Positions 4,850-12,861 are shown, counted from the first letter of the stretch. The stretch: 13,844 nt of DNA from Suilimivivens sp964571145 (GCA_964571145.1 CAZNAP010000060.1:1-13844), one strand, 5' to 3'. The notes: generated from the letters alone by a model not told the origin. Program-made: numbers and translations.

Positions 4850-5992
4850 TTAGTTAAATAATGCTCTGGCTTTCTCCATGCGCTCTACTATCTGTACCTG
4901 GAAAGGACATCTCTTCTCGCAACTTCCGCAACTGATACAGTCATTTGCATTAGCAGATAACTGATTGTAATGAGCCTTTAAGGAATCCGGAACTTCTTCC
5001 TGCATACTTGCCAAATCATAAAGCTTATTTACCATGGCAATATCAATCTTAGATGGACAAGGCGCGCAATGTCCACAATATGTACATTGCCCGGAATAAG
5101 CGTGGTGCGGTGCATTTGCAAGTACACTGGCATAATCCTTCTCCTCATCTGTAGCTGTTTCATATGCAACTGCTGCCTTCACATGTTCCTCCGTATCATA
5201 TCCTACCATAACACTGGCAACCGCCGGTCTGGTAAGTGCATAATGTAAGCATTGAACAGGCGTAAGTGCTACTCCAAACGGAGATGCCTGCGCGGAGAAG
5301 AGTCTGCCACCGGCATAACCCTTCATAACGGTAATTCCTACTTCTCTTTGCTCACAAATACGATACAGTTCTTCTCTTTCCGGTGCAATATCACTAAATT
5401 TCTCATCATACTTTTCTGCAAAATAATCATCCAAATTTTCTGTACTTGGCAAAAGATCAAATGCAGGATTGACACTGAATAAAATCATTTCCACCTTACC
5501 ACACTGTGCTGCCATTTGAGCAACCATGGGATTGTGTGTACTTAAGCCAATATGTCGAATGGTTCCTTTGGCCTTTAATTCTTCCACATATTCAATAAAC
5601 TCTCCAGACATGATACGCTCAAATTCTGCTGCTTCATCTACAAAATGAATCATACCCAAATCAATATAGTCTGTTTGTAATCTGGTCAGCAAGTCCTGAA
5701 AACCGGCTTTTACGTAAGTCATCTCTCTGGTTCTGACATATTGTCCGTTCTGCCAGGTAGAGCCGATATGCCCCTGTATAATCCATTTGTCTCTGCTTCC
5801 CTTCAGTGCTAATCCAATATTGGAACGCACTTTCGGTTCTGACATCCAACAGTCTAAAATATTTATTCCTTCACTGGCACAACAGTCAATGACTGCTTTC
5901 ACCTCTTCTGTATTGTGTCTCTCCAGCCATTCTCCGCCTAAACCAATTTCGCTGACCACTAAACCTGTTTTTCCCAGTTTTCTGTATTTCAT
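4850..5992 (-). CDS. Aldo/keto reductase with C-terminal ferredoxin domain
   Basis: A 380-residue protein with an N-terminal AKR TIM barrel (MKYRKLGKTGLVVSEIGLGG, residues 1-20). A C-terminal ferredoxin-like domain carries two cysteine sets. The first is CxxCxxCxxCP (Cys303, 306, 309, 312); the second is CxxCxxCxxxCP (Cys352, 355, 358, 362), fitting two [4Fe-4S] clusters. In ordinary AKRs the catalytic Tyr lies in 'DTAxxYG' and Lys in 'TK'. Here the regions read DCWMSEP and IIQGHIG, so both residues are absent. The same 'GH' pattern occurs in the clostridial [4Fe-4S]-AKR group as I remember it, so this is probably a redox enzyme with a different mechanism. GAGGAG nine bases before the ATG marks the start. 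It follows the GH127 gene by 24 bases and is the last gene of that operon; the substrate is unknown. Confidence 0.9.
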   Translation of the reverse strand: MKYRKLGKTGLVVSEIGLGGEWLERHNTEEVKAVIDCCASEGINILDCWMSEPKVRSNIGLALKGSRDKWIIQGHIGSTWQNGQYVRTREMTYVKAGFQDLLTRLQTDYIDLGMIHFVDEAAEFERIMSGEFIEYVEELKAKGTIRHIGLSTHNPMVAQMAAQCGKVEMILFSVNPAFDLLPSTENLDDYFAEKYDEKFSDIAPEREELYRICEQREVGITVMKGYAGGRLFSAQASPFGVALTPVQCLHYALTRPAVASVMVGYDTEEHVKAAVAYETATDEEKDYASVLANAPHHAYSGQCTYCGHCAPCPSKIDIAMVNKLYDLASMQEEVPDSLKAHYNQLSANANDCISCGSCEKRCPFQVQIVERMEKARALFN

Positions 5993-6016
5993 AGATACCT
6001 GCTCCTCTCTGGTGCG

Positions 6017-7930
6017 TTATCGTTCCGGAACCCATACCCTCATCTGATTAACCCCTCGATTGCCCCATGTATAGTAAGGAACTGCTTTGATGATACAGGT
6101 TTTCTGTTCCGGCTTGCTCATTTCATAAAGTGCTTTTCCCGGAATAGTACAATATCCTTCTGCTTCCAGAGAAACCACCCCTTTCAGGACTCCCTCTGAA
6201 ATCACATTTGAAGTAATCTTTCCGTTTTCCACATAGGATAATGATAGCACATTTTCTTCATTATCAACACCCTCTATGCAATAAATAAGTGGGCCTCTTT
6301 GTAAGGCCACACGGCCCGAATCACTTGCTACCATAGGTGATGCATAAAGATATTTAACACGGTCATCCAGTGTCACCTCAATCTCATCATTTTCATCCAC
6401 CGTCAAGTAGTAATAGCCTTTTTGAACAGTTCCGTCCCCTTCTTGTCTGTTTCGTATAACTGTGAATTTAGACTCGCTCCAATTTGGTATGCGTATTGCC
6501 AATGTACCACTGCCATGGTTTATGACATACTTGACAGTTAAGTCATATGGGTACTTCGTCTCACAGGTAATACGCATTCTGTTTTCAGCGTTTATCGTAC
6601 CTTCTGCAAACAAATGGGAAAAGACAGTTGTGTCATTTTCTCCGTATGCATATTGACCGAGTGATGCAATCACTCTGGCCACATTAGGGGGACAGCAAGC
6701 GCAGGTGTACCAGCCCGGTCTCTCAGGTAAATCGTGTTTATGTGTCACTGCCACTCCTGAAACACCCGGAATAATCTCTAACGGATTCACATAAAAGAAT
6801 TTTTTTCCATCCATCTGCATCCCTGCCAATACTGTATTATAAAAAGCCCTTTCCATAATATCTGCATATTTAGAATCAACATCCATCTCCAGCATTCTGG
6901 AGGCAAAAAACATCAATCCAATAGATGCACAGGTTTCGGCATAAGCGGTATCATTAGGCAGATTATAGTCTACGGTAAAGGCTTCACCAAGCACCGTAGA
7001 ACCGATTCCTCCCGTCACATACATCCGTTTATCCACAATACTGTGCCACAATCTCTGACAGGCGTCCTTTAGTTGCTCGTCATCTGTTTCAGCAGCCAGA
7101 TCCGCCATTCCGGTATATAGATACACAGCTCGCACACTGTGTCCTGTAGCATCAGTCTGCTCTCGCACCGGTCGACTTGACTGCTGATAATCTGTATTTT
7201 CCGCATCATTTCCCCATACGGTCCAGTCTCTTGCTGCTCTTTCTTTCTGATAATAGGCTACATCCACTCCACGTACATCAATGAAATGCTTGGCTAGTTC
7301 CAGGCACTTTTTGTCTTTTGTGGCTCTGTACATTTTTAGTAATGCCAATTCCACTTCCGGGTGGCCGGGATATCCCTCCGCGCCCTTGGTTACAAAATGC
7401 TCATAAATATGTGCAGCATTCTTCTGCATCACTTTTAATAATCTATCTTTGCCCGTTACTTCATAATAGGCAACTGCCGCCTCCATCATATGCCCAGCAC
7501 AGTATAGCTCATGCCCTTCCAGCAAATTGGTCCAACGCTTTTCTTGATCCTTAATGGTATAATAGGTATTCAAATAACCATCTGCATCCTGTGCTGCCTC
7601 AATTTTAAGAATTAAATCATCTGCCTTTTTTTCCAATTCAGCATCTGGAAAGTCCGCCAGACAAAAAGCAACCGCTTCCAGCCATTTAGCCGCATCACTG
7701 TCTTGAAATACCATGCCGTAAAATCCATCTCCTACATCTTCGCCCCGCACTGCTCTGGCAGCATTCACAAAGTTAGCAATTACATGGCTTTTCTCCACTC
7801 CCTGAATTTCATCATTTAAAACAGCATACTGATAAGGAATTACTTCTTCCTTAATCAGTTTTTGATACTGATTAATAAATCCATCCCCGCACTTATAGTT
7901 ATTGATATTGAGTTGTGTTTGTTTTTTCAT
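6017..7930 (-). CDS. GH127 beta-L-arabinofuranosidase
   Basis: A 637-residue cytoplasmic glycoside hydrolase of family 127 (DUF1680, HypBA1-like). It removes non-reducing beta-L-arabinofuranose from plant arabino-oligosaccharides. The family's zinc-thiolate active site is visible: Glu332 and Cys334 in YAETCAS, and Cys412 and Cys413 in WYTCACCPPNVAR. This matches Glu338, Cys340, Cys417 and Cys418 of HypBA1 with nearly equal spacing. There is an (alpha/alpha)6 barrel first, then beta-sandwich domains from about residue 425. There is no signal peptide, so the substrate must be imported as short oligosaccharides; no transporter is in the window. The ATG overlaps the ogt stop as ATGA, with GGAG just upstream, indicating translational coupling. 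The aldo/keto reductase follows 24 bases later. Confidence 0.92.
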   Translation of the reverse strand: MKKQTQLNINNYKCGDGFINQYQKLIKEEVIPYQYAVLNDEIQGVEKSHVIANFVNAARAVRGEDVGDGFYGMVFQDSDAAKWLEAVAFCLADFPDAELEKKADDLILKIEAAQDADGYLNTYYTIKDQEKRWTNLLEGHELYCAGHMMEAAVAYYEVTGKDRLLKVMQKNAAHIYEHFVTKGAEGYPGHPEVELALLKMYRATKDKKCLELAKHFIDVRGVDVAYYQKERAARDWTVWGNDAENTDYQQSSRPVREQTDATGHSVRAVYLYTGMADLAAETDDEQLKDACQRLWHSIVDKRMYVTGGIGSTVLGEAFTVDYNLPNDTAYAETCASIGLMFFASRMLEMDVDSKYADIMERAFYNTVLAGMQMDGKKFFYVNPLEIIPGVSGVAVTHKHDLPERPGWYTCACCPPNVARVIASLGQYAYGENDTTVFSHLFAEGTINAENRMRITCETKYPYDLTVKYVINHGSGTLAIRIPNWSESKFTVIRNRQEGDGTVQKGYYYLTVDENDEIEVTLDDRVKYLYASPMVASDSGRVALQRGPLIYCIEGVDNEENVLSLSYVENGKITSNVISEGVLKGVVSLEAEGYCTIPGKALYEMSKPEQKTCIIKAVPYYTWGNRGVNQMRVWVPER

Positions 7931-8412
7931 GCATTCTCCATTTCTAGATTTAATAAATATTCTTTGGCCGGTAAACCAACCCCAAAGCCTACTAATGCAC
8001 CGTTTTTACCTACTACCCGATGACAGGGCACTACAATCATAATTCGATTCTTATTATTCGCTCCGCCCACTGCTCTGACCGCTTTTGGATTCCCGATTTT
8101 AGTTGCAATATCCTGATAACTACAGGTTTGCCCATAGGGAATCGTCTGCAACGCCTCCCAGACTTTGATTTGAAAGTCCGTTCCGTGGAACTCTAGGGGT
8201 AAATCAAATGTTTTTCTGGTCCCGTCAAAATACTCCTGAAGCTGCGTATATGCTTTTTTCAACAACTCTGTGGCCGGTTTATTATAGGTGTCCGTTTTTA
8301 TTGAAGAATCCTCTATTGAACCTTCTTCTGTGACATAAATACCTGTTATCTTCTTATTTTCTTCTTCCAAGCACAACCTGCCAATGGGGGAATCAAAATA
8401 GAACTGTTCCAT
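7927..8412 (-). CDS. ogt: Methylated-DNA--[protein]-cysteine S-methyltransferase
   Basis: A 161-residue O6-alkylguanine repair protein. It transfers the alkyl group from O6-methylguanine to its own cysteine in a single turnover. The signature IVVPCHRVVG contains the acceptor Cys130; IPYGQTCSYQDIA (91-103) is the DNA-binding helix region and RAVGGANNKN holds the arginine finger. The length is normal for Ogt. The frame is open upstream to a TTG at 8604, which would add 64 residues encoded largely by a G-rich repeat. The ATG at 8412 is preferred because GAAAGG stands nine bases before it and MEQFYFDSPIG is the usual Ogt beginning. It is the first gene of a tightly linked unit with GH127 and the aldo/keto reductase, an unusual partner set for a repair gene. 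Confidence 0.93.
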   Translation of the reverse strand: MEQFYFDSPIGRLCLEEENKKITGIYVTEEGSIEDSSIKTDTYNKPATELLKKAYTQLQEYFDGTRKTFDLPLEFHGTDFQIKVWEALQTIPYGQTCSYQDIATKIGNPKAVRAVGGANNKNRIMIVVPCHRVVGKNGALVGFGVGLPAKEYLLNLEMENA

Positions 8413-8427
8413 ACTATCCAACCTTTC

Positions 8428-8493
8428 TGAGGGGGGACGGGGGTAGTGTTTCATTTTGGGGTGAGGGGGGGACGGGGGTAGTGTTTCATTTTG
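8428..8493. repeat. G-rich tandem direct repeat in the ogt leader
   Basis: Two copies of TGA-G(6 or 7)-ACGGGGG-TAGTGTTTCATTTTG lie at 8428-8458 and 8462-8493, with a period of 34 bp. They differ by one G. Together with the GGGG between them they provide five runs of four or more G on the plus strand, enough for a G-quadruplex. The messenger of ogt is correspondingly C-rich. They stand out sharply from the AT-rich surroundings. Confidence 0.85.
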
Positions 8494-8574
8494 AAGATTA
8501 TCTTGTCTGAGCATTTCAAAAAATGGCAGTACGCCTAGTGAATGGATTTCAGTATTGAAGTCACCCAATACGTT

Positions 8575-8604
8575 TTCATATTCTTTTCGTATGTAATCTG
8601 TCAA
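8575..8604 (-). promoter_or_regulatory. Candidate promoter of the ogt-GH127-AKR operon
   Basis: Minus strand: TTGACA at 8604-8599, an 18-bp spacer and TATGAA at 8580-8575. The -35 is perfect and the -10 is moderate. Transcription would start near 8568 and give a leader of about 155 bases containing the tandem repeat. Confidence 0.5.
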
Positions 8605-8673
8605 TATGAGTTCTTAATTGCTCCCCAAACGCAACATACCTATCTTCTAGTCACTCGTCACTACCTCTCCACA

Positions 8674-9162
8674 TTATGGTTCCTGATACCACTTTAAATC
8701 TTTGGCATATACGACACTATACTGGTCTGCATCTGCTCCGGTTCTCAAGATAACTTTTTCTATGCCAGCCTGAATAATTGAACGAGCACAAAGCGGACAC
8801 GGTTTGGCTTCATGTACGGAGTAATCATACGGATTCACACATGACAAATACAAATCGGCTCCAATTGTCTGTTCTCTGGAACAATTGAGCAGTGCATTGG
8901 CCTCGGCGTGAATGGCACGACATAGTCCATAACCTTCTCCCTGATGCATATTCAACTTAATCCGCGGGCATTCCCCTATATCACAACAATTCTCCATGCC
9001 TCGCGGAGAACCATTATATCCTGTTGCAATTACAACATCATTTTTAACAATGACTGCTCCATATTTCCGTTTAATACAAGTACTCCGATACGCAAAATTC
9101 TCTGCACAATTTAAATAAGTATCAATTTTAGATATTCTTTTTCCCATTTGTGGTGTAACCAT
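8674..9162 (-). CDS. Deoxycytidylate (dCMP) deaminase, ComEB-like
   Basis: A 162-residue zinc enzyme of the cytidine/deoxycytidylate deaminase family. dCMP deaminase makes dUMP for thymidylate synthesis. The zinc ligands and catalytic glutamate are present: HAEANAL (His85, Glu87) and PCPLC (Cys122, Cys125). A typical dCMP-deaminase insert rich in cysteine (ENCCDIGECPR) lies at 57-67 and may bind a second metal. KYGAVIVKND and GYNGSPRG are family segments. The ATG at 9162 is preferred over the in-frame ATG at 9180: AGAGG lies about seven bases before it, whereas the upstream ATG has no ribosome binding site. It stands alone between the membrane protein gene and ogt on the same strand. Confidence 0.93.
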   Translation of the reverse strand: MVTPQMGKRISKIDTYLNCAENFAYRSTCIKRKYGAVIVKNDVVIATGYNGSPRGMENCCDIGECPRIKLNMHQGEGYGLCRAIHAEANALLNCSREQTIGADLYLSCVNPYDYSVHEAKPCPLCARSIIQAGIEKVILRTGADADQYSVVYAKDLKWYQEP

Positions 9163-9233
9163 GCTCAGACCTCTTTTCATTATTGATTACTAGTTTTCAC
9201 TTATTAGTTAGTCATTCCATGCTATCCGAGTGA

Positions 9234-9671
9234 CTACATAAGTGGCGCATACTCTGTTACATATAAATCCAACTGAATGCAAAGGCTATCAAACAATGAC
9301 TCAGCGCTTGCTCCAGTAATGCTCCAGTCATTTGCAAACAGAAATACTGCTAATATACAGCCCCCAAAAGCGCAAAACCACATTCTCAGTATCTGTTTTA
9401 TTTTTATATCATTTTTTATTGCTTGGATTGTTAATGTAATTAATGGGGTTAAAAACAGAATGATTCCGACAGCATATATACCAAATTCTATGCCATACCC
9501 TAATGGTGATAGGTGAGTAATCACTCCAGGACTCCCTGGTGCCGGAATTCCCGCTGTAAAAACGCTCGCAAAAACTCCGATACAAATAGTAATAATCACT
9601 TCTGTATAGACCAGTAAAAATAAATAAAAATGGAGTTTGTTTGCATGAAATGCTTCGTATATTTTGTTCAT
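9234..9671 (-). CDS. Small membrane protein of unknown function
   Basis: A 145-residue protein with a charged start (MNKIYEAFHANKLH) and three clear hydrophobic segments near residues 15-40, 57-82 and 93-112. A non-hydrophobic C-terminal tail follows. I do not recognise a family. The loop between segments one and two is proline- and glycine-rich (AGIPAPGSPGV). AAGGAG lies about ten bases before the ATG. A -10 TATACT sits just upstream (9708-9703), with a long palindrome in place of a recognisable -35 and spacer. The stop is followed by a short gap before the dCMP deaminase gene. Confidence 0.75.
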   Translation of the reverse strand: MNKIYEAFHANKLHFYLFLLVYTEVIITICIGVFASVFTAGIPAPGSPGVITHLSPLGYGIEFGIYAVGIILFLTPLITLTIQAIKNDIKIKQILRMWFCAFGGCILAVFLFANDWSITGASAESLFDSLCIQLDLYVTEYAPLM

Positions 9672-9702
9672 TCGTAGGCACTCCTTATATATCTAATGGT
9701 TT

Positions 9703-9728
9703 AGTATATCATGAACAAAGTTCATGAT
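9703..9728 (-). promoter_or_regulatory. -10 box abutting a 9-bp perfect palindrome
   Basis: Minus strand: TATACT at 9708-9703 would serve the membrane protein gene. Directly upstream, a perfect inverted repeat ATCATGAAC-AAA-GTTCATGAT (9708-9728) fills the spacer. It may be an operator, or simply the first of the series of hairpins to its right. Confidence 0.4.
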
Positions 9729-10063
9729 CGTCATCTACACTCGCTTCGCTCGGCAGTCTTTATTATATCATGAGCATAGCTCATTGTATCATGTACTCCA
9801 GCAGAGCCTCGAAAACTACGTTTTCTCGGTCGCGTTGCTCACAAAATGTAAGTTTTGAATCTTCCAGATGCAAGCATCTTACAGCTTCATAACTTACACT
9901 TTGCTCTGCTTCTTCGCGTACATTATATCGTATTTTGACGCAATTGCATACACAAAAATGCTTTGCATTTACTTCGTCATTTCTTGCCTGATTATCTGCG
10001 AAACTCACAAGAACCTCGATTTCGCTTTGCTTCATCTCGGTCATTGTGAGATTCCTATGGAAT
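9708..10063. repeat. Non-coding region crowded with short inverted repeats
   Basis: This stretch holds no gene I can support. Instead it has many small perfect inverted repeats with loops mostly of 2-4 bases. They are ATCATGAAC/GTTCATGAT (9708-9728), ATGAGC/GCTCAT (9770-9784), GAAAAC/GTTTTC (9811-9825), AGATGC/GCATCT (9866-9879), AAATGC/GCATTT (9956-9970) and ATTCC/GGAAT (10051-10063). A wider one is GCGAAA/TTTCGC (9998-10025). The words TCATGA and GAGC recur. It resembles a decayed dispersed repeat rather than a regulatory region. An 87-codon minus frame over it reads as poor protein. Confidence 0.6.
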
Positions 10064-10075
10064 TACGGACATATA

Positions 10076-10114
10076 AAAAGAGCCACTTGCAAGTAAACTT
10101 GCATCGGCTCTTTT
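10076..10114. terminator. Bidirectional terminator
   Basis: Outer stem AAAAGAGCC/GGCTCTTTT (10076-10084 with 10106-10114) and inner stem TGCAAGT/ACTTGCA (10088-10094 with 10097-10103). A-tracts on the left and T-tracts on the right allow termination in both directions. It lies beyond the broken integrase and probably marks the end of that unit. Confidence 0.8.
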
Positions 10115-10149
10115 ACATATCCGCATTCCGCAGATAATATTAACGTTTT

Positions 10150-10213
10150 GAAAATTGGGGTGCACGACGAGCTGCTTTGAGACCGTATTAGGCGTGCCCA
10201 AGTGCCGATTTTC
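10150..10213. repeat. Imperfect inverted repeat beside the broken integrase
   Basis: GAAAATTGGGGTGCACG at 10150-10166 is partly matched in inverse orientation by 10193-10213, with shared GAAAAT, GG and GCACG and small gaps. With the hairpin-rich region it fills the gap between the membrane protein and the integrase remnant. It could be part of an attachment region or a repeat end. No exact att core can be identified from this window. Confidence 0.4.
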
Positions 10214-10289
10214 CTTGATTACACGGGCTTTTTCGCACTTCACATTCTCAATTAACCCACCCCTTAACCAAAGAAATGGGTGCATTTGA

Positions 10290-11397
10290 TTAGAAATTCT
10301 CTGACCGAAAAGCTCCGTTCACAACATCAAACAATTCCTCTAGCTTATTGTACTTCACCTTTGCATAGATGTCCATAGTTGTTTTACTGTTTTCATGCCC
10401 CGCGAGGTACTGAACTGTTTTCGGGTCAACCCCAGCATAGAGCAAATTGGTAATGTAGGTATGCCGCAGCTGATGCGGTGTCACATCAAAATCTATCGTG
10501 TACTGTATGTTGGGATTATTCTTCTGCTTCATGCCCAGCGTAGGCTTCACGCTATATTTGATGCTCTGTCCGTTTACATATTTATAGTAGGTTCTCTCTT
10601 TGGTAGAACGAACTACTATATACTGCCAGACACTTGGGAATCGGAATATCTCTCTTGGCTGCCTTGGTCTTTAACACCGTGGAAATTACTGGTCTGTTAT
10701 GCTCTGTCCGCCATGCACGCTGCACGGAAATATAAGGTGTGGCTTCATCCAGAAACACACAGTCCCATTGCAGGGCAAGTATCTCTTCCCGGCGAAGGCC
10801 AGCATACAGCCCAATCATAACAAACAGATAAGGCGGCAGTCCCTTAACCGCATCCAGAAGCACCTCTGCCTGCTGATCTGTGAGTGCTTCCTTCCTTTTT
10901 CCTGCTTTCCCGCCTTTCGCAGAAAACCCCTAGCAGGGGTTATAGGTAATCAACTGGCTGCGCTCTGCCGAATAGAAAATACACTTGATAAGCATATTCA
11001 CCGTGTTGTACATTCCCTCTGATTTTTTTGACATGGGCACAAGTGCCAAGCGAATATCATCTGCTGTCACTTCCTCCATATACATATCGCCCAAAGGCTT
11101 GATGATGTGATTCTTCATTGCGAAGGTGTATCCCCGCAGGGTAGCTGATGTTATTTTTGCCGACTGCATCAGCAGCCACTTCTCGCAATATTCCTCCACC
11201 GTCGGATGCTTCCGGCGAAAAAGAATATCCGCCACCTGATGCCGTGCTTCTAATTCCTTTTCATATAGTTCTTCGCGGGTAGTGGCATACAAGCTCACAC
11301 GCATACCATCTGCATCCTGAATCCGCGTTCTGTAATATAAGGTTCCTTTTCTCATCGTGGTTCCGTACTCTGGAACGTCCATTTTCTTTTTACCCAT
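10290..11397 (-). pseudogene. Broken tyrosine recombinase (integrase) homologue
   Basis: A decayed copy closely related to the intact integrase to its right. The start is probably MGKKKMDVPEYG near 11397 and the frame runs to TYNPC, where TAG (10932-10930) interrupts it. The same frame then continues as GFSAKGGKAGK into LTDQQAEVLLDAVKGL, with AGLRREEIL. After KCL the sequence jumps to QYIVVRSTKERTYY in another frame. By comparison with the intact copy, about 34 codons (its residues 262-295) are missing and the frame is shifted. The last part (HQLRHTY, GHENS, MDIYAKV) still shows the catalytic histidines, arginine and tyrosine. The TAG, the deletion and the shift make an active protein unlikely. 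The upstream bases also resemble those of the intact gene (TCTGATAAAA, then CACGATYAGGA). Confidence 0.9.
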
Positions 11398-11490
11398 CAT
11401 AAATCTTCTTTCCTGATCGTGAGCGTTTTCCTGTTTACACATTCTTTTTATCAGAAAACACCCACTTAATCAAAGATGTCGATTTATGCA

Positions 11491-11526
11491 AAACGAGAGC
11501 GAGACATCCTTGCCTCGCTCTCGTTT
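11491..11526 (-). terminator. Terminator after the intact integrase
   Basis: A 13-bp perfect stem (11491-11503 with 11514-11526, loop of 10), followed on the minus strand by a short T-run that begins within the stem (GTTTTG). It lies about 35 bases after the integrase stop. Confidence 0.75.
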
Positions 11527-11559
11527 CATTCTCTGTTTTATTAGGAACGTTCGTCAGGT

Positions 11560-12774
11560 TTATACAGCATCCCACCGGGCAAATGCGTTTTCCATCGTTC
11601 TGACCAGCTCATCAGGTCTGTTGTATTTGACCTTTGCGTAAATATCCATGGTGATTTTACTGCTCTCATGACCGGCTAAGTATTGAACGGTTTTCGGGTC
11701 TACCGATGAGTGAATCAAATTCGTGATATAAGTGTGCCGCAGCTGGTGCGGGGTCACATCGAAGTCTAAGCTGTAAATCACCTTGCCATTATGGGCAGCT
11801 TTCTCTCCGAGAACCGGCGTGATGGTATGTTTCACTCGTTTTCCATCTTCGTATCGGTAATATGACCGTTCCTTTGCCGTTCTGGTGACGATATACTGCC
11901 AGAGCCGCTTAAACTGTGTATAAGACAGCGGTTCACCGTCCTTATTGGAAATCACATACTCCGAAGTTGAATTTTCCTTTGCTTCCTTCAGACACTCCAT
12001 CAGGCAGTCAGGAAGCGGAATATTTCTCTCCGCAGCCTTTGTCTTTAACTCGTCCAGAATGACCGGTCTGTTATTTTCCGTATGCCATGCCCTGCGCACT
12101 GTCAAATAAGGGGCGCTTGCATTCAGGTAGACCGAATCCCATTTCAGAGCAAGGATTTCTTCACGCCTTAATCCCGCATACAGTCCCAGCATGACAAATA
12201 CATAGGTTTGCAGCCCCTGCACAGCTTCCAGCAAACGTGCTGCCTGCTCGTCCGTCAGTGCCACCTTATCCTTCTGTGGGACACCGCCGCCCTTTGCTGT
12301 GAGATAGATCGTCGGGTCAGCTGTAATGATGCGGCTTTGTTTGGCTGCACGGAAAATGGATTTGTACAGATTGATGACCGACTTATATACCGATGCGGAT
12401 TTCTTGGAAACCGGGACAAGGGCAATCTGAATATCGTCCAAGCTGACATCTGCCATCCTCCTGTCTCCCAATTCCCTGATGATATGCCGCCTGACTTTGG
12501 ATGTGTAATCTGTCAAAGTAGTGGCTCTCACATGAACCGACTGCATCAGCAGCCATTTCTCACAATACTCTGCTACTGTGGGAGATTTTCGATTGAACGT
12601 ATCATTGTCAATTTGCTCTAACGCTTCCAGTTCCTTGTCGTACAATTCTTCTGGCGTTCTCGCATAAAGCGCCACCAGTTTTCCATCTGTGTTTTGGATT
12701 CTCGTTCTATAATACTCAATGCCGTTAAGTTCGACCGTACCATAGGTTGGAATTACTTTTTTTCTTTTTGCCAA
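11560..12774 (-). CDS. int: Tyrosine recombinase (integrase) of an integrative element
   Basis: A 404-residue phage/ICE-type integrase. By the numbering that includes the first possible GTG (12783), an N-terminal AT-hook/arm-binding region (about 10-55) is followed by a core-binding SAM-like domain (66-160) and the catalytic domain (175-395). The catalytic residues are visible: Arg206 in AGLRREE, a Lys in KTKAAERN (247 or 249), His346 and Arg349 in HQLRHTY, His372 in GHESS, and the nucleophile Tyr382 in MDIYAKV. The length fits Tn916/Tn1549-type integrases. The GTG at 12783 directly abuts GGAGG, so TTG at 12774, eight bases from AGGAGG, is the likelier start (MAKRKKVIPTYGT). The excisionase-type gene lies immediately upstream, the usual int-xis end of such elements. 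Confidence 0.95.
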   Translation of the reverse strand: MAKRKKVIPTYGTVELNGIEYYRTRIQNTDGKLVALYARTPEELYDKELEALEQIDNDTFNRKSPTVAEYCEKWLLMQSVHVRATTLTDYTSKVRRHIIRELGDRRMADVSLDDIQIALVPVSKKSASVYKSVINLYKSIFRAAKQSRIITADPTIYLTAKGGGVPQKDKVALTDEQAARLLEAVQGLQTYVFVMLGLYAGLRREEILALKWDSVYLNASAPYLTVRRAWHTENNRPVILDELKTKAAERNIPLPDCLMECLKEAKENSTSEYVISNKDGEPLSYTQFKRLWQYIVTRTAKERSYYRYEDGKRVKHTITPVLGEKAAHNGKVIYSLDFDVTPHQLRHTYITNLIHSSVDPKTVQYLAGHESSKITMDIYAKVKYNRPDELVRTMENAFARWDAV

Positions 12775-12861
12775 TTCCGGCACCTCCTAATCGTGATAAT
12801 ATCCAGCGCTGTATCTTTGTTTTATCAGACGCATCTATTTTCAGCAAGGATACGGATTAGC

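Noticed and set aside
8428..8493. CRISPR array
   Set aside because: Only two repeat copies with a 3-base gap and no spacers; it is a tandem repeat, and no cas genes are present.
8413..8604. N-terminal extension of the methyltransferase to a TTG at 8604
   Set aside because: The extension is encoded largely by the G-rich tandem repeat. The TTG coincides with a TTGACA -35 element, and the ATG at 8412 has a well-spaced GAAAGG and the normal family start.
9781..10044. 87-codon minus-strand frame
   Set aside because: It runs through the hairpin-rich region, has no clear ribosome binding site, and its sequence is dictated by the inverted repeats rather than resembling a protein family.
10055..10285. 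76-codon minus-strand frame
   Set aside because: It passes through a bidirectional terminator and an imperfect inverted repeat and has no family resemblance.
12208..12621. 137-codon plus-strand frame
   Set aside because: Antisense to the intact integrase, with cysteine- and histidine-rich shadow composition.
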